64,000 nucleotides of DNA from Methylocystis sp. GTDB lineage: Bacteria > Pseudomonadota > Alphaproteobacteria > Rhizobiales > Beijerinckiaceae. The position numbers and the translations under genes were made by a program. Positions 39,285 to 47,580 of this stretch are shown here, in pieces. The stretch is taken from NCBI GenBank assembly GCA_002929055.1, contig PERY01000005.1, forward strand, positions 1-64,000. Reading direction: 5' to 3'. The notes below the pieces were generated by a model. That model ran no database searches. It was not told where the DNA came from and saw nothing but the letters and a program-made list of their open reading frames with translations. Within the stretch, counting starts at the first letter, position 1. Each line of letters begins with the position of its first letter.

Positions 39285-39791
39285 ATGCAGTTGTCTGTCA
39301 AAAAATATCTCATGGCGTTCTGCATAGCTGTCATGTCCTGGTCAAATTCATCTGCTGAGACCCGAGCCGGAGGGTTGAAAGCATTTGCAAAATCTCAAGA
39401 AGATTTGAAAATTATTTTCATGGAGTGCGCCATGAAAGTTCGTCTTTTCAATTTAGCCGAAAAAAGTAGCGCTGCAGGAAAAAGACATCTGGATGAGGCT
39501 GCAGGATGCTTTGCAAAGCTCGAAGCGAGTGTTGAAAAGAGATCAAACGATTACAAGGCTTCGAATGACATCGAAAATTGTCACAAATTGGCTGACATGT
39601 GGGAAAATGAATACAAATCTGTAGTAAAATTAGCGATTAAACACCAATCGAACGAAGAAATGCCAGAGAAGATGTTAGGCCACATAAACGAGATAAATAA
39701 AGAAATTTTTGGTCAACTGGAAAAAGAGGAAAGCAAAGACGAGTACGTGCGAAAGGTTTTAGAGAGCCCCCTGAGGCCTATCGATCCCTGA
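39285..39791 (+). CDS. AT-rich helical exported protein inserted after metG
   Basis: A 168-residue protein with a signal peptide (cleavage near SSAET, residue 24). The mature part is lysine- and glutamate-rich and predicted helical, with cysteines at C48, C70 and C99. It looks much lower in GC than the rest of the window, a sign of transfer. The SD GGAGGAG lies inside the end of metG nine bases before the ATG, so its translation is probably coupled. No family was recognised. Confidence 0.75.
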   Translation: MQLSVKKYLMAFCIAVMSWSNSSAETRAGGLKAFAKSQEDLKIIFMECAMKVRLFNLAEKSSAAGKRHLDEAAGCFAKLEASVEKRSNDYKASNDIENCHKLADMWENEYKSVVKLAIKHQSNEEMPEKMLGHINEINKEIFGQLEKEESKDEYVRKVLESPLRPIDP

Positions 39792-39935
39792 AGCCATATT
39801 CCACAAGTCAAAAAGCTACACAATGTAGAACTGGTGTAGAACTGGCTTTAGCGCGCAGCAGGTGACGCGGAGGCGCGGATGGCGCTATCTATCTGGCGCA
39901 CGCGCCCACGTCGGCGGCGCGCGACCCCAAGGCTC

Positions 39936-40331
39936 ATGCTCGACGCGAAACACATCGCCATCGGCGCCGCTTTCTTCCTCGCGCCCGGTCTCGCGCAGGC
40001 CGGCCCGGCGAAAGCCGCCGTTCCACCCAAGCCCGGCTTCGATGGCGAATGGGTCATCGACGCCAGGACGTCGAGCTTCTTCTGCCCGGTGAAGAGCAGG
40101 CGCATGGTCGCGACCGTCAGAGGCGGGCAGGTGGCCAGGCTCACAGGCCTGCCCGGTACGGCGACGGGCCACGTGGAAGAGGACGGCTCCGTCTCCATCA
40201 CGCTGAAGGTCTACACCGTCACCGCCACAGTGCGCGGCCGCTTGACGGGCGGGGCCGGAGCGGGCGACTGGTCTTCCAACAGCATGTTATGCGCCAGAGG
40301 CGACTGGCGCGCCGCCCAGTCAGGAAACTGA
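39936..40331 (+). CDS. Small exported beta-rich protein
   Basis: A 131-residue protein with a signal peptide ending AQAGP (about residue 22). The mature region alternates beta-type strands (VSITLKVYTVTATVRGRL) and has two cysteines (in SFFCPVK and MLCARGDW) that could pair. Resembles small lipocalin-like or DUF periplasmic proteins but is not assigned. ATG 39936 with AAGG upstream is preferred over an in-frame ATG at 39879. Eight bases before tatD. Confidence 0.65.
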   Translation: MLDAKHIAIGAAFFLAPGLAQAGPAKAAVPPKPGFDGEWVIDARTSSFFCPVKSRRMVATVRGGQVARLTGLPGTATGHVEEDGSVSITLKVYTVTATVRGRLTGGAGAGDWSSNSMLCARGDWRAAQSGN

Positions 40332-40338
40332 GAGACCG

Positions 40339-41130
40339 ATGCTCATAGACACCCATTGCCATCTCGACTTTCCCGATTTCGCGCCGGAGCAGGCGGAGAT
40401 CGTCGCCCGCGCCAAGGCGCGGGGCGTCGGACGGATGATCACCATCTCGACGCATCTCTCGCGCTTCGACCGCGTGAAGGCGGTGGCGGAGGCCTATCCG
40501 GACGTCTTCTGCACCGTCGGCACCCATCCGCATCATTCGCATGAGGAAGCCGAGCCGACGGTCGAAGTGCTGGTGACGCTGTCGAAACATCCCAAATGCG
40601 TGGGGCTGGGCGAGGCGGGGCTCGACTATCACTATGACCACGCGCCGCGCGAAGTCTCGCAGCGGGTGTTCCGCACCCATATCGAGGCGGCGCGCGAAAC
40701 CGGCCTGCCGCTGGTCATCCACACGCGCGACGCCGACGAAGACTGCGCGGCGATCCTGCGGGAGGAAATGGCGAAAGGCGCCTTTCCGGCCCTGCTGCAT
40801 TGCTTCACGAGCGGCCGCGCGCTGGCGGAGACGGCAGTGGAGCTGGGGCTCTACATCTCGTTCTCCGGCGTCGTGACTTTCAAGAACTCCGCCGATCTGC
40901 GCGAGACGGCGAAGGCCGTGCCGCTGGAGCGCATGCTCGTCGAAACGGACGCGCCGTTCCTCGCGCCCGTGCCGCATCGGGGCAAGCGCAACGAACCGGC
41001 CTTCGTGGTCGACACGGCGCGGCTGCTGGCGGAGATCAAGGGGGTCTCCGAGGCCGAACTGGCGCATGTGACGACGCAGAACGCGCTTCGCCTCTTCTCC
41101 AAGATGCCGCCGCTGGAAGTGGCCGCGTGA
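40339..41130 (+). CDS. tatD: TatD-family deoxyribonuclease
   Basis: A 263-residue TIM-barrel metal-dependent nuclease. Metal ligands are H6 and H8 (DTHCHLDF), the GEAGLDY segment, HTRDADED, LHCFTSG and the final ETDAPFLAP. It overlaps the MBL-fold gene by four bases (GTGA), so translation is coupled. Confidence 0.94.
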   Translation: MLIDTHCHLDFPDFAPEQAEIVARAKARGVGRMITISTHLSRFDRVKAVAEAYPDVFCTVGTHPHHSHEEAEPTVEVLVTLSKHPKCVGLGEAGLDYHYDHAPREVSQRVFRTHIEAARETGLPLVIHTRDADEDCAAILREEMAKGAFPALLHCFTSGRALAETAVELGLYISFSGVVTFKNSADLRETAKAVPLERMLVETDAPFLAPVPHRGKRNEPAFVVDTARLLAEIKGVSEAELAHVTTQNALRLFSKMPPLEVAA

Positions 41131-41951
41131 CGCTCGACGTCACCATCCTGGGCTGCGGCTCATCGGGCGGCGTGCCGCGCGTGGGGCAGGGCTGGGGCAA
41201 GTGCAATCCCGAAAACCCCAGGAACCGCCGCCGCCGATGCTCGATCCTCGTCCGTCGCGGCGACGGCGACGCGGCGACGCAGATCCTTGTCGACACCGGC
41301 CCGGACCTGCGCGAGCAGCTCATCGCCGCCGACGTCAGGCGGCTCGACGCGGTGCTCTACACCCATCCCCATGCCGACCATACGCATGGGGTGGACGACG
41401 TGCGCGGGCTCGTGATCATGAACGGGCGGCGCATTCCGGCCTATATGGACGAGCCGACCTCCCGGCAATTCACGGCGAAGTTCGATTATATCTTCGTCAC
41501 GCCCCCCGGCAGCTATTATCCGCCGCTGATGACCGAGCATCGATTGACGCCCGGCCAGGCGGTGACGATCGACGGCCCCGGCGGGCCGATCGAGGCGCTG
41601 CCGTTCCGGCTCGATCACGGCGACATGGACGCGCTCGGTTTCCGCTTCGGCAACGTGGCTTACACGCCCGACCTCCACGCCATTCCGCCCGAGAGCGCGC
41701 AATTCCTCGAAGGCCTCGACCTTTGGATCATCGACGCGCTGCGCTGGCAGCGCCACGGCACGCATCTTTCCGTCGAGCAGGCGCTGGCCTTCATCGATCT
41801 CTACCGGCCCAAGCGCGCCGTCCTGACCGATCTGCATGTCGATCTGGATTATGATGCGCTGACCGCCGTGCTGCCGGCGAATGTGGAAGCCGCCTTTGAC
41901 GGGCTGCGGCTCGATGGTCTGACGGCGACAAGCCGGAGGGGGGCGGAGTGA
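41127..41951 (+). CDS. Metallo-beta-lactamase-fold hydrolase (PhnP-like)
   Basis: A 274-residue MBL-fold enzyme. The zinc motif is THPHADHTHGVDD (HxHxDH) and later DHGDMDALGF provides a ligand. It resembles PhnP-type cyclic phosphodiesterases and is a constant neighbour of metG-tatD in Hyphomicrobiales; its natural substrate is not established. GTG start overlapping tatD; its end overlaps the chagasin-like gene by four bases. Confidence 0.88.
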   Translation: MTLDVTILGCGSSGGVPRVGQGWGKCNPENPRNRRRRCSILVRRGDGDAATQILVDTGPDLREQLIAADVRRLDAVLYTHPHADHTHGVDDVRGLVIMNGRRIPAYMDEPTSRQFTAKFDYIFVTPPGSYYPPLMTEHRLTPGQAVTIDGPGGPIEALPFRLDHGDMDALGFRFGNVAYTPDLHAIPPESAQFLEGLDLWIIDALRWQRHGTHLSVEQALAFIDLYRPKRAVLTDLHVDLDYDALTAVLPANVEAAFDGLRLDGLTATSRRGAE

Positions 41952-42298
41952 GGCGTTTGTTGACCGCAGCGGCGCTTCTCGTCGCCTTGCCGAGCCTCGC
42001 CCTGGCCGAAACATTGACCTTGAAGCCAGGCGCAAGCGCGCCTTTCACCCTTGCCGAGAATCCGTCCACGGGCTTCAACTGGCGGATCGACGAGGGCGCC
42101 AGCGCAGGGCTCGGACTTCTGGAGATTTCTGACGGCGGACACACGCCGGGCGCAGCCATGCCGGGCGCGCCGGGGACGCATCAATGGACCATCCGCGCGT
42201 TGAAGCCCGGCAAGGCGACGATCGTCTTCGCCTATCAGCGGCCCTGGGAGCCTGCGCCGGCGGAGACGCGGCGGCTCCCGGTGATCATTTCCCGTTAG
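41948..42298 (+). CDS. Chagasin-like (I42) protease inhibitor
   Basis: A 116-residue exported protein with a signal peptide ending ALAET. The three I42 inhibitory loops are all readable: NPSTGFNW, GAPGTHQW (GxxGxxxW) and YQRPWE (RPW). Family members inhibit papain-type cysteine proteases. Starts with GTG overlapping the MBL gene stop, so it is coupled to a housekeeping operon. Target protease unknown; none of the papain type is in the window. Confidence 0.87.
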   Translation: MRRLLTAAALLVALPSLALAETLTLKPGASAPFTLAENPSTGFNWRIDEGASAGLGLLEISDGGHTPGAAMPGAPGTHQWTIRALKPGKATIVFAYQRPWEPAPAETRRLPVIISR

Positions 42299-42552
42299 GA
42301 AGCTTGCTTCGCGCGGCGGCGCAGCGGAAAGGCGCCGGCGTCGTAGAGCGGGCGGATTTCGCGGCCGAAGTAATGGGTTTCGTTGACCTCGAGCGAGCAG
42401 CCCTGAAGAACCTTAGGGGCCAGCTCCTCCACCGCGAAGCGGATTGCTTCCGCCGCTTTGGGGAAACGCCGGAAAACCAGAGACGCCTGTTTGGGGTTTC
42501 CGCTCTTGGAGTAGTAGAGCGAGGCCTCCATCGCATAATCCTTCGCGTCCAT
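42295..42552 (-). CDS. Small hypothetical protein
   Basis: An 85-residue soluble protein. It begins with a helical segment (MDAKDYAMEASLYYSKSG), includes AAEAIRFAVEELA and a single cysteine, and ends with a basic tail (RRRAKQAS). No known domain was recognised. It lies downstream of the 80-residue gene on the same strand and overlaps the convergent chagasin-like gene end by four bases. Confidence 0.6.
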   Translation of the reverse strand: MDAKDYAMEASLYYSKSGNPKQASLVFRRFPKAAEAIRFAVEELAPKVLQGCSLEVNETHYFGREIRPLYDAGAFPLRRRAKQAS

Positions 42553-42581
42553 GCTGGTCTCCCGATGTTGACGCAGGCGCG

Positions 42582-42824
42582 TCAGGTCGCGCTTTCGAGC
42601 GTGGATTCGAGCACGACGCGCTCTTGCCCGTCGCGGTCCGCCTTGATGCGGTATTGCAGGCCCTGGCCGCCGTCCGGCAGATGCCGCGTCACACGGAAAA
42701 GTCCCCGCTCGGAGGAAAAACCCACCTTGCAGGCGACATGGACGCCAATATTGAACTTATGCGTCGCGACGCTTGTCGATCGCACATTGCGATGACGTTC
42801 GCGAGCGTTGATGTAATCGGTCAT
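42582..42824 (-). CDS. Small hypothetical protein
   Basis: An 80-residue protein. Basic N-terminus (about 1-25) followed by strands containing HVACKVGFSSERGLFRV and QYRIKADRDGQERVV, typical of a small beta barrel. Starts at ATG 42824; the frame remains open upstream but without RBS support. Not assigned to a family. It is followed 29 bp later by the 85-residue gene. Confidence 0.6.
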   Translation of the reverse strand: MTDYINARERHRNVRSTSVATHKFNIGVHVACKVGFSSERGLFRVTRHLPDGGQGLQYRIKADRDGQERVVLESTLESAT

Positions 42825-42898
42825 TCGCGCCTCTTGCTCGTAGGGGGAGCGCGGGAAGGACGCCGTCGCATTCTTTGGCGCCCGCCTGGGCCCTGGCG

Positions 42899-42928
42899 CA
42901 GGGAGCGGCGTTGCAACGCCGCTCCCTG
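42899..42928. repeat. Perfect 30-bp palindrome between csp and the small genes
   Basis: The two 15-base halves are exact reverse complements (starting CAGGGAGCGGCGTTG). It follows the csp stop by about 50 bp on the minus strand. With no loop and no T tract it is not a canonical terminator; it may fold as a cruciform or work as a Rho-independent block with weak release, or bind a protein. Confidence 0.6.
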
Positions 42929-42976
42929 AAAGTTCCTTGCGCCCGGCGCCGCCTGACGGCGCGGGCAAGCGAGGCG

Positions 42977-43189
42977 TCAGCCCTGAAGCTGGAGCTGGTC
43001 GGCGGAGTATTTGCCGCTGCGCTTGTCGATGAGCAGCTCATAGCCGACCTTCTGGCCCTCGACGAGCGAGGGAAGGCCGGCGCGCTCGATCGCCGTGACG
43101 TGGACGAAGACGTCCGGTCCGCCGGCATCCGGCTGAATGAAGCCAAAGCCCTTGGTCGCGTTGAACCACTTGACGACGCCAATCTGCAT
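42977..43189 (-). CDS. cspA: Cold shock protein (CspA family)
   Basis: A 70-residue single cold-shock domain that binds single-stranded nucleic acid. RNP1 is KGFGFIQ and RNP2 is VFVHV. The long 5' leader (43190 to about 43420) is the usual thermosensor-type arrangement for csp mRNAs, though no cold box could be assigned. Start at ATG 43189. Confidence 0.93.
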   Translation of the reverse strand: MQIGVVKWFNATKGFGFIQPDAGGPDVFVHVTAIERAGLPSLVEGQKVGYELLIDKRSGKYSADQLQLQG

Positions 43190-43423
43190 GGGGTGTCCTT
43201 TCCAGACATTGTGCGGGGGCAATCGTCGCCGCCCGCGGTAGATCGAAGTTCTGGAGAGGAAGTCACAAGCCGACGCGCCAGAGGCGAGAGAGATAGTAAG
43301 AACGTCCGGCCGAAACCCGATTGTTTTCATATAGACCTATTTGTGAGGATAACAATCGTCCGGCACGATTTATTTCATGTTCATCGCCAGGCCCTGTGGC
43401 GAGCTCTGCATTTATTCGGCGAA

Positions 43424-44296
43424 TTATTTTCCGGAGCGATCGCGTGCGGCCTTCACCGCGTCCGCGAGCCGCACGGTCGCGGAACCGGGCTTCGCCGGCT
43501 TCTGCTGACTCTCATGCGGGGCCCATCCTGAAATCCACACAATCTCGAAACTCGCGCGCACGCGTCCGTCCGGGTCGGAAAATTGCTCGGCGTAGATCTG
43601 CGCCGTTCGCGCGAGCACGTCCCGGCGCAGCGGGCGCGCGGCGCGTTTTACAAGCACATTGGCCGCGCCCATCGCGCGCAGATCGCGCATCAGCCCGAGA
43701 ACGGAATCGTAGCGCAGCGTGAAACTGTCCACGTCCGCAACGGGCAGGGCGAATCCGGCGCGCTGCAGCAGTGCGCCCATGTCGCGCACATCGACGAAGG
43801 GTGAAACGCGCGGACTGGCGCCGCCGGTGATCTCCTCCTCAGCCTGAGCAAGGGCGACGCGCAACTCCACCAGGCTCGCGCCGCCCGGCAGACAGGCCAC
43901 AAACAATCCGTCCGGCGCGAGAACGCGCCGCACCTGAGAGAAGACGCCCGGGAGATCGTTGACCCATTGCAGGGCCATGCCCGAAACGACGAGATCAAAG
44001 GAGGCGGGTGCGAATGGCAGGGCCTCCTCGTCCGCGATCACATTCCCGCCGAGGCGGCTGGCGCGCAGCGGCGCCGCCCTGCCGCTTGCGAGGACAGCCT
44101 GCGAAAAATGTTCGACCGGGGCGCCAAGATCGAGCGAGCGCGGGAATTCCCGCTTCACAGTTAAGAGCCGATCCAGAAGATCGTCGGCCGCCCGCGCGAC
44201 AAGAAAATCGGGCGCGCCCCGCGCAAGCGCGCTGCGCAACCTTCGCTGAAGAAGGCCGCGGTCGAAAATCTGTGGCGGTGGAAGCTGATTTGCCAT
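43424..44296 (-). CDS. BioC/NDUFAF5-like SAM-dependent methyltransferase
   Basis: A 290-residue protein of the BioC/NDUFAF5 group. It opens with QIFDRGLLQRRLRSALA, has the motif I remnant SLDLGAPVEHF (degenerate compared with GxGxG), the SFDLVVSGMALQWVNDL signature of this group and a C-terminal ARTAQIYAEQFSDPDGRVRASFEIVWISGW segment (in parts). In other organisms NDUFAF5 hydroxylates a complex I arginine, while BioC methylates malonyl-ACP; the late YAEQFSDPDGR/FEIVWISGWAP favours the NDUFAF5 type. Stands alone, divergent from the L,D-transpeptidase. Confidence 0.8.
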   Translation of the reverse strand: MANQLPPPQIFDRGLLQRRLRSALARGAPDFLVARAADDLLDRLLTVKREFPRSLDLGAPVEHFSQAVLASGRAAPLRASRLGGNVIADEEALPFAPASFDLVVSGMALQWVNDLPGVFSQVRRVLAPDGLFVACLPGGASLVELRVALAQAEEEITGGASPRVSPFVDVRDMGALLQRAGFALPVADVDSFTLRYDSVLGLMRDLRAMGAANVLVKRAARPLRRDVLARTAQIYAEQFSDPDGRVRASFEIVWISGWAPHESQQKPAKPGSATVRLADAVKAARDRSGK

Positions 44297-44546
44297 CGGC
44301 TTTTTCTATTGCGCAGGGGCAGTCAGGGAGCAAGCGCCAGGCGCCGGGAAATTGGCGAAAGGAGGGCTAGATAAGTAGCCTCCAAGGCCTCGGCGGAGCG
44401 TGTTGCATGCACGCAACTATGCGGAAAAACTTAACCTTAAGCCCTAACCGCAAGGAGCGGAAACCTTCGACATGGCCGTGGCGAAACGTAAGAATGACCG
44501 CATCGGAAATTCTGTCTCCGGCGCAATCTGCCAAAGGTGAACTGCA

Positions 44547-45101
44547 ATGCGTAGCTCGTCTTCTCTCTATCGTGCCCTGTGTCATCATGGGCTCCACACC
44601 GTTCTCCTGGGCGCCGTCGCCGCGCTCGGCCTGGCCACGGCGCCGCAGAGCGCCCTCGCGCGCGACACCGTCGCCTTCTCGCCTCATGTCGAGCCCGGCA
44701 CGATCGTGATCAGCGCCAGCCAGCGCAAACTCTTCTATGTCGTGAGCCCCGGCGTCGCCATCCGCTATCCGGTGGCCGTGCCCAAGCGCGGCAAGGAATG
44801 GTCCGGCTACGCCGCCGTGGACGGAAAATACTATCAGCCGGACTGGACTCCTCCGGCCGTCGTGCGCGCCGATCATCCGGAGCTTCCCAACCTCATCCGT
44901 GGCGGCTCGCCTCGCAACCCTATGGGCATTGCGGCCCTGACGCTCGACCGCGGCGAGGTCGCGATCCACGGCACCAGCAACAAGATGCGCGCCTCGATCG
45001 GCTCCGCGGCGTCCTACGGCTGCATCCGCATGCTCAACGAGGATGTGACGGACCTCTATTCGCGCGTGAGCGTCGGCACGCCTGTCATGATGCAGCCCTG
45101 A
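44547..45101 (+). CDS. L,D-transpeptidase (YkuD/ErfK family)
   Basis: A 184-residue periplasmic enzyme. Signal peptide around residues 15-40, then the YkuD domain: ISASQRKLFYV, GIAALTLDRGEVAIHGTS and the catalytic SYGCIRM (H141, C159). It forms 3-3 crosslinks or attaches proteins to peptidoglycan. Monocistronic with a 250-bp upstream gap. Confidence 0.92.
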   Translation: MRSSSSLYRALCHHGLHTVLLGAVAALGLATAPQSALARDTVAFSPHVEPGTIVISASQRKLFYVVSPGVAIRYPVAVPKRGKEWSGYAAVDGKYYQPDWTPPAVVRADHPELPNLIRGGSPRNPMGIAALTLDRGEVAIHGTSNKMRASIGSAASYGCIRMLNEDVTDLYSRVSVGTPVMMQP

Positions 45102-45484
45102 GTTCCGGCGCAGTCCCTCAACAGGACGCGCGGTTGCAAAACCAGGAGCGCCGCCGCGAGACTCTCGCAGGCGGCGCGCCCAAAATAATAACAATGATTT
45201 TCTCCAGAGTTTTTTACAGGCGCATTTCCGTTGATCTGTGGAATGTCGCCGTGGCCCCATAGACGCGGCAAGACGAATCCCGCAGTCTGCCGGCGCTGTT
45301 GACGCGCTTTGCGTTTGAACTGTCACGCGTTTCTCGACAGGTGGAGTATAGTGGTCGCAGCGGACGATTCGTCCGCGTCGAACTCTGACTCGCAAGGAGG
45401 CGCCTGGTCCCGAATCCGTGATGCGTCGTCTCCTGGTTTGTGCTCGTCGCCGCGTCCTGCAGACACCCCGATGAAGGTTGGCTC
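45102..45484 (+). other. 383-bp intergenic region, probable promoter of ybjN-proC
   Basis: It begins with an AT-rich stretch (45184-45215) and contains a TATAGT (45348-45353) that could be a -10 element, but no convincing -35 at proper distance. A GGAGG occurs well before the ybjN start. No tRNA or ncRNA was recognised. Confidence 0.4.
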
Positions 45485-45988
45485 ATGCTGATCGCTACAG
45501 AAAAAGAAACAGAACGCCCCGAACATCCGGTGGATGTTGTGGAGCAATTGGCCGCCACCAACGACTGGTCGTTCGACCGCGAAGACGAAGACGAGATTTC
45601 AATCGCCGTCACAGGCGCATGGACAGAATATCACGTAGCTTTCACCTGGCTTCCGCACCTTGAAACCCTACATGTGAGTTGCGCTTTCGACCTGAAGGCG
45701 CCGGAGCGCCGCCGCGCGGAAGTGACAGCGCTGGTGAGCGCGATCAATGAACAGATGTGGATCGGCCATTTCGATTTCTGGCCGCAGGAAGGCGTCGCCA
45801 TGCACCGCCATGGATTGATCCTCTCCGGCGGCGCGCAGCCCTCCGCCAGCCAATGCGCGGCTCTCCTCGACAACGCGTTGACCTCCTGCGAGCGCTACTA
45901 TCAGGCGTTCCAGTTCGTGCTATGGGCGGGCAAGTCCGCCAGAGAAGCTCTCGAAACCGCGAATTTCGAGACGAAAGGCGAGGCGTGA
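45485..45988 (+). CDS. YbjN-domain protein
   Basis: A 167-residue protein of the YbjN family (PFxxDUF1790-type sensory fold related to type III chaperones). Recognisable segments are DWSFDREDEDEISIAV, WTEYHVAFTWLPHLE and LNDQMWIGHFDFW (here INEQMWIGHFDFW). It is the conserved partner upstream of proC in Hyphomicrobiales. Its stop overlaps the proC GTG start (GTGA), so the two are coupled. Function is not established. Confidence 0.88.
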   Translation: MLIATEKETERPEHPVDVVEQLAATNDWSFDREDEDEISIAVTGAWTEYHVAFTWLPHLETLHVSCAFDLKAPERRRAEVTALVSAINEQMWIGHFDFWPQEGVAMHRHGLILSGGAQPSASQCAALLDNALTSCERYYQAFQFVLWAGKSAREALETANFETKGEA

Positions 45989-46815
45989 GCGGACAAGGCC
46001 CTCTGCGCGGAGCGACGGTCGCCCTCGTGGGCGCAGGCAACATGGGCCTCGCCATGCTCGAAGGATGGGCCACGCAGGGATTGTGCGGCGAGCAGGTCGT
46101 GGTTGTCGATCCAAACCCCTCGCAACGCCTGCGCGACCTTTGCGCGGTGCGTGGCTTCGCGCTCACCGCGGAACCGCGTGGCGGCGCCCGCGACGCCGTC
46201 GTTCTGGCCATCAAGCCGCAAATGCTGGAGGCGGGCGCCGCCGCCGCCGCGCCATTCACGGGATCGGGGTCCGTCGTCGTTTCCGTCATCGCCGGCAAGC
46301 GGATCGTCGACATATGCTCGCGCCTGACGGCCGCGCAAGCGGTCGTGCGCGCCATGCCCAATACGCCCGCCGCCATCGGCCGCGGGATGACGGGAGCTTT
46401 CGCGAGCCCCGCGACGAATGACGCCCAGCGCGCGCTCGCCCACGCGCTGCTCGCCGCCGTCGGCCGTGTCGAATGGATCGAAAGCGAAGAACTGATCGAC
46501 GCCGTCACAGCGGTTTCCGGCTCGGGGCCGGCCTATGTTTTCTACCTTGTCGAGTGCCTCGCCGCGGCCGGCGTCGAGGCTGGCCTGTCGCCCGAACTCG
46601 CCGAGAAGCTTGCGCGCGCGACGGTGGAAGGCGCGGGGGAACTGCTGCACAGGCAGGGGGAGGCGAGCGCGCAGACCCTGCGAGAGCGCGTCACCTCGCC
46701 GGGCGGGACGACCGCCGCCGCGCTCGGCGTGCTTATGGCCGACGACGGACTCGCCCCGCTGATGGCGCGCGCCGTTGCCGCCGCCAGTAAGCGCGCGGGC
46801 GAACTTTCAGGCTGA
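45985..46815 (+). CDS. proC: Pyrroline-5-carboxylate reductase
   Basis: A 276-residue NADPH-dependent enzyme for the last step of proline synthesis. VALVGAGNMGLAMLEG is the nucleotide-binding motif, RAMPNTPAAIGRGMTG and AVSGSGPAYVFYLVE are signature blocks and the end VTSPGGTTAAAL is typical. GTG start overlapping ybjN. Confidence 0.95.
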   Translation: MSGQGPLRGATVALVGAGNMGLAMLEGWATQGLCGEQVVVVDPNPSQRLRDLCAVRGFALTAEPRGGARDAVVLAIKPQMLEAGAAAAAPFTGSGSVVVSVIAGKRIVDICSRLTAAQAVVRAMPNTPAAIGRGMTGAFASPATNDAQRALAHALLAAVGRVEWIESEELIDAVTAVSGSGPAYVFYLVECLAAAGVEAGLSPELAEKLARATVEGAGELLHRQGEASAQTLRERVTSPGGTTAAALGVLMADDGLAPLMARAVAAASKRAGELSG

Positions 46816-46908
46816 TCTTCGGGACATTTGCCCCCAAACCCGCCGAACTTGCCTTGCCGCGCGGTTGCGCGGCAATAGATACGTCACAAGACGGAACTGG
46901 AGAGCAGG

Positions 46909-47577
46909 ATGAACCCGAGAGACCGGGTGATCGACGCCACCCTTGGGCTCGCAGCGCGCCGGGAGTTCGGCGACGTGAGCCTCACCGACATCGCCCATGA
47001 AGCGGGAGTTCCGCTGGCGGACCTTCGCGACCTCTTCCCCTCGAAGGGCGCGATCGTGGGCGGTTTGTCCCGCCGCATCGACCGGCAGGTGCTGGAGCGC
47101 GTCTCGGCGAAGAATTCGCACGACCCCGCTCGTGACCGGCTTTACGAAGTGCTGCGTGCCCGCCTCGAGGCGCTGGAGCCGCACAAGGACGCGCTGGCGA
47201 GCATCGCCCGCTGGTCGGCGCGCGATCCGCTCACCGGCTCCGCGCTGAACCGCGAGACGGTGAACTCCATGCGCTACATGCTTGAGGCCGCCGACATCGA
47301 CTGCGACGGCACGGTCGGCTCGCTGAAGCTGCAGGGGCTCGCGCTCGCCTGGGGCCGGGTGCTCGACGCCTGGTTTGAGAATGGCTTCTCCTTCGCGCTG
47401 GAGACACTCGACCGCGAAATCGCCCGGGGCGAGCGCTATGTCGAGCATGTCGAGGATTTCGCCCGGGTTACGCGGCCCTTCGCCGACATCGCCAACCGGT
47501 TGTTCGAGATCGGCGGCGGCGGCTTTCGTCGCCGGCGCTCGAGCGCCGACGACGACTATCCGCACCCGAGCGCCTGA
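46909..47577 (+). CDS. TetR-type protein (COQ9-like C-terminus)
   Basis: A 222-residue protein. Residues 8-50 form a TetR helix-turn-helix (LAARREFGDVSLTDIAHEAGVPLADLRDLFPSK in parts). The rest is helical with regularly spaced Trp and Asp residues, reminiscent of the COQ9/RpsU-divergent family, so it may bind lipid rather than DNA. It is co-directional with proC but separated by 93 bp, and its stop is three bases from the convergent histidine kinase end. Regulatory target unknown. Confidence 0.7.
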   Translation: MNPRDRVIDATLGLAARREFGDVSLTDIAHEAGVPLADLRDLFPSKGAIVGGLSRRIDRQVLERVSAKNSHDPARDRLYEVLRARLEALEPHKDALASIARWSARDPLTGSALNRETVNSMRYMLEAADIDCDGTVGSLKLQGLALAWGRVLDAWFENGFSFALETLDREIARGERYVEHVEDFARVTRPFADIANRLFEIGGGGFRRRRSSADDDYPHPSA

Positions 47578-47580
47578 AGC

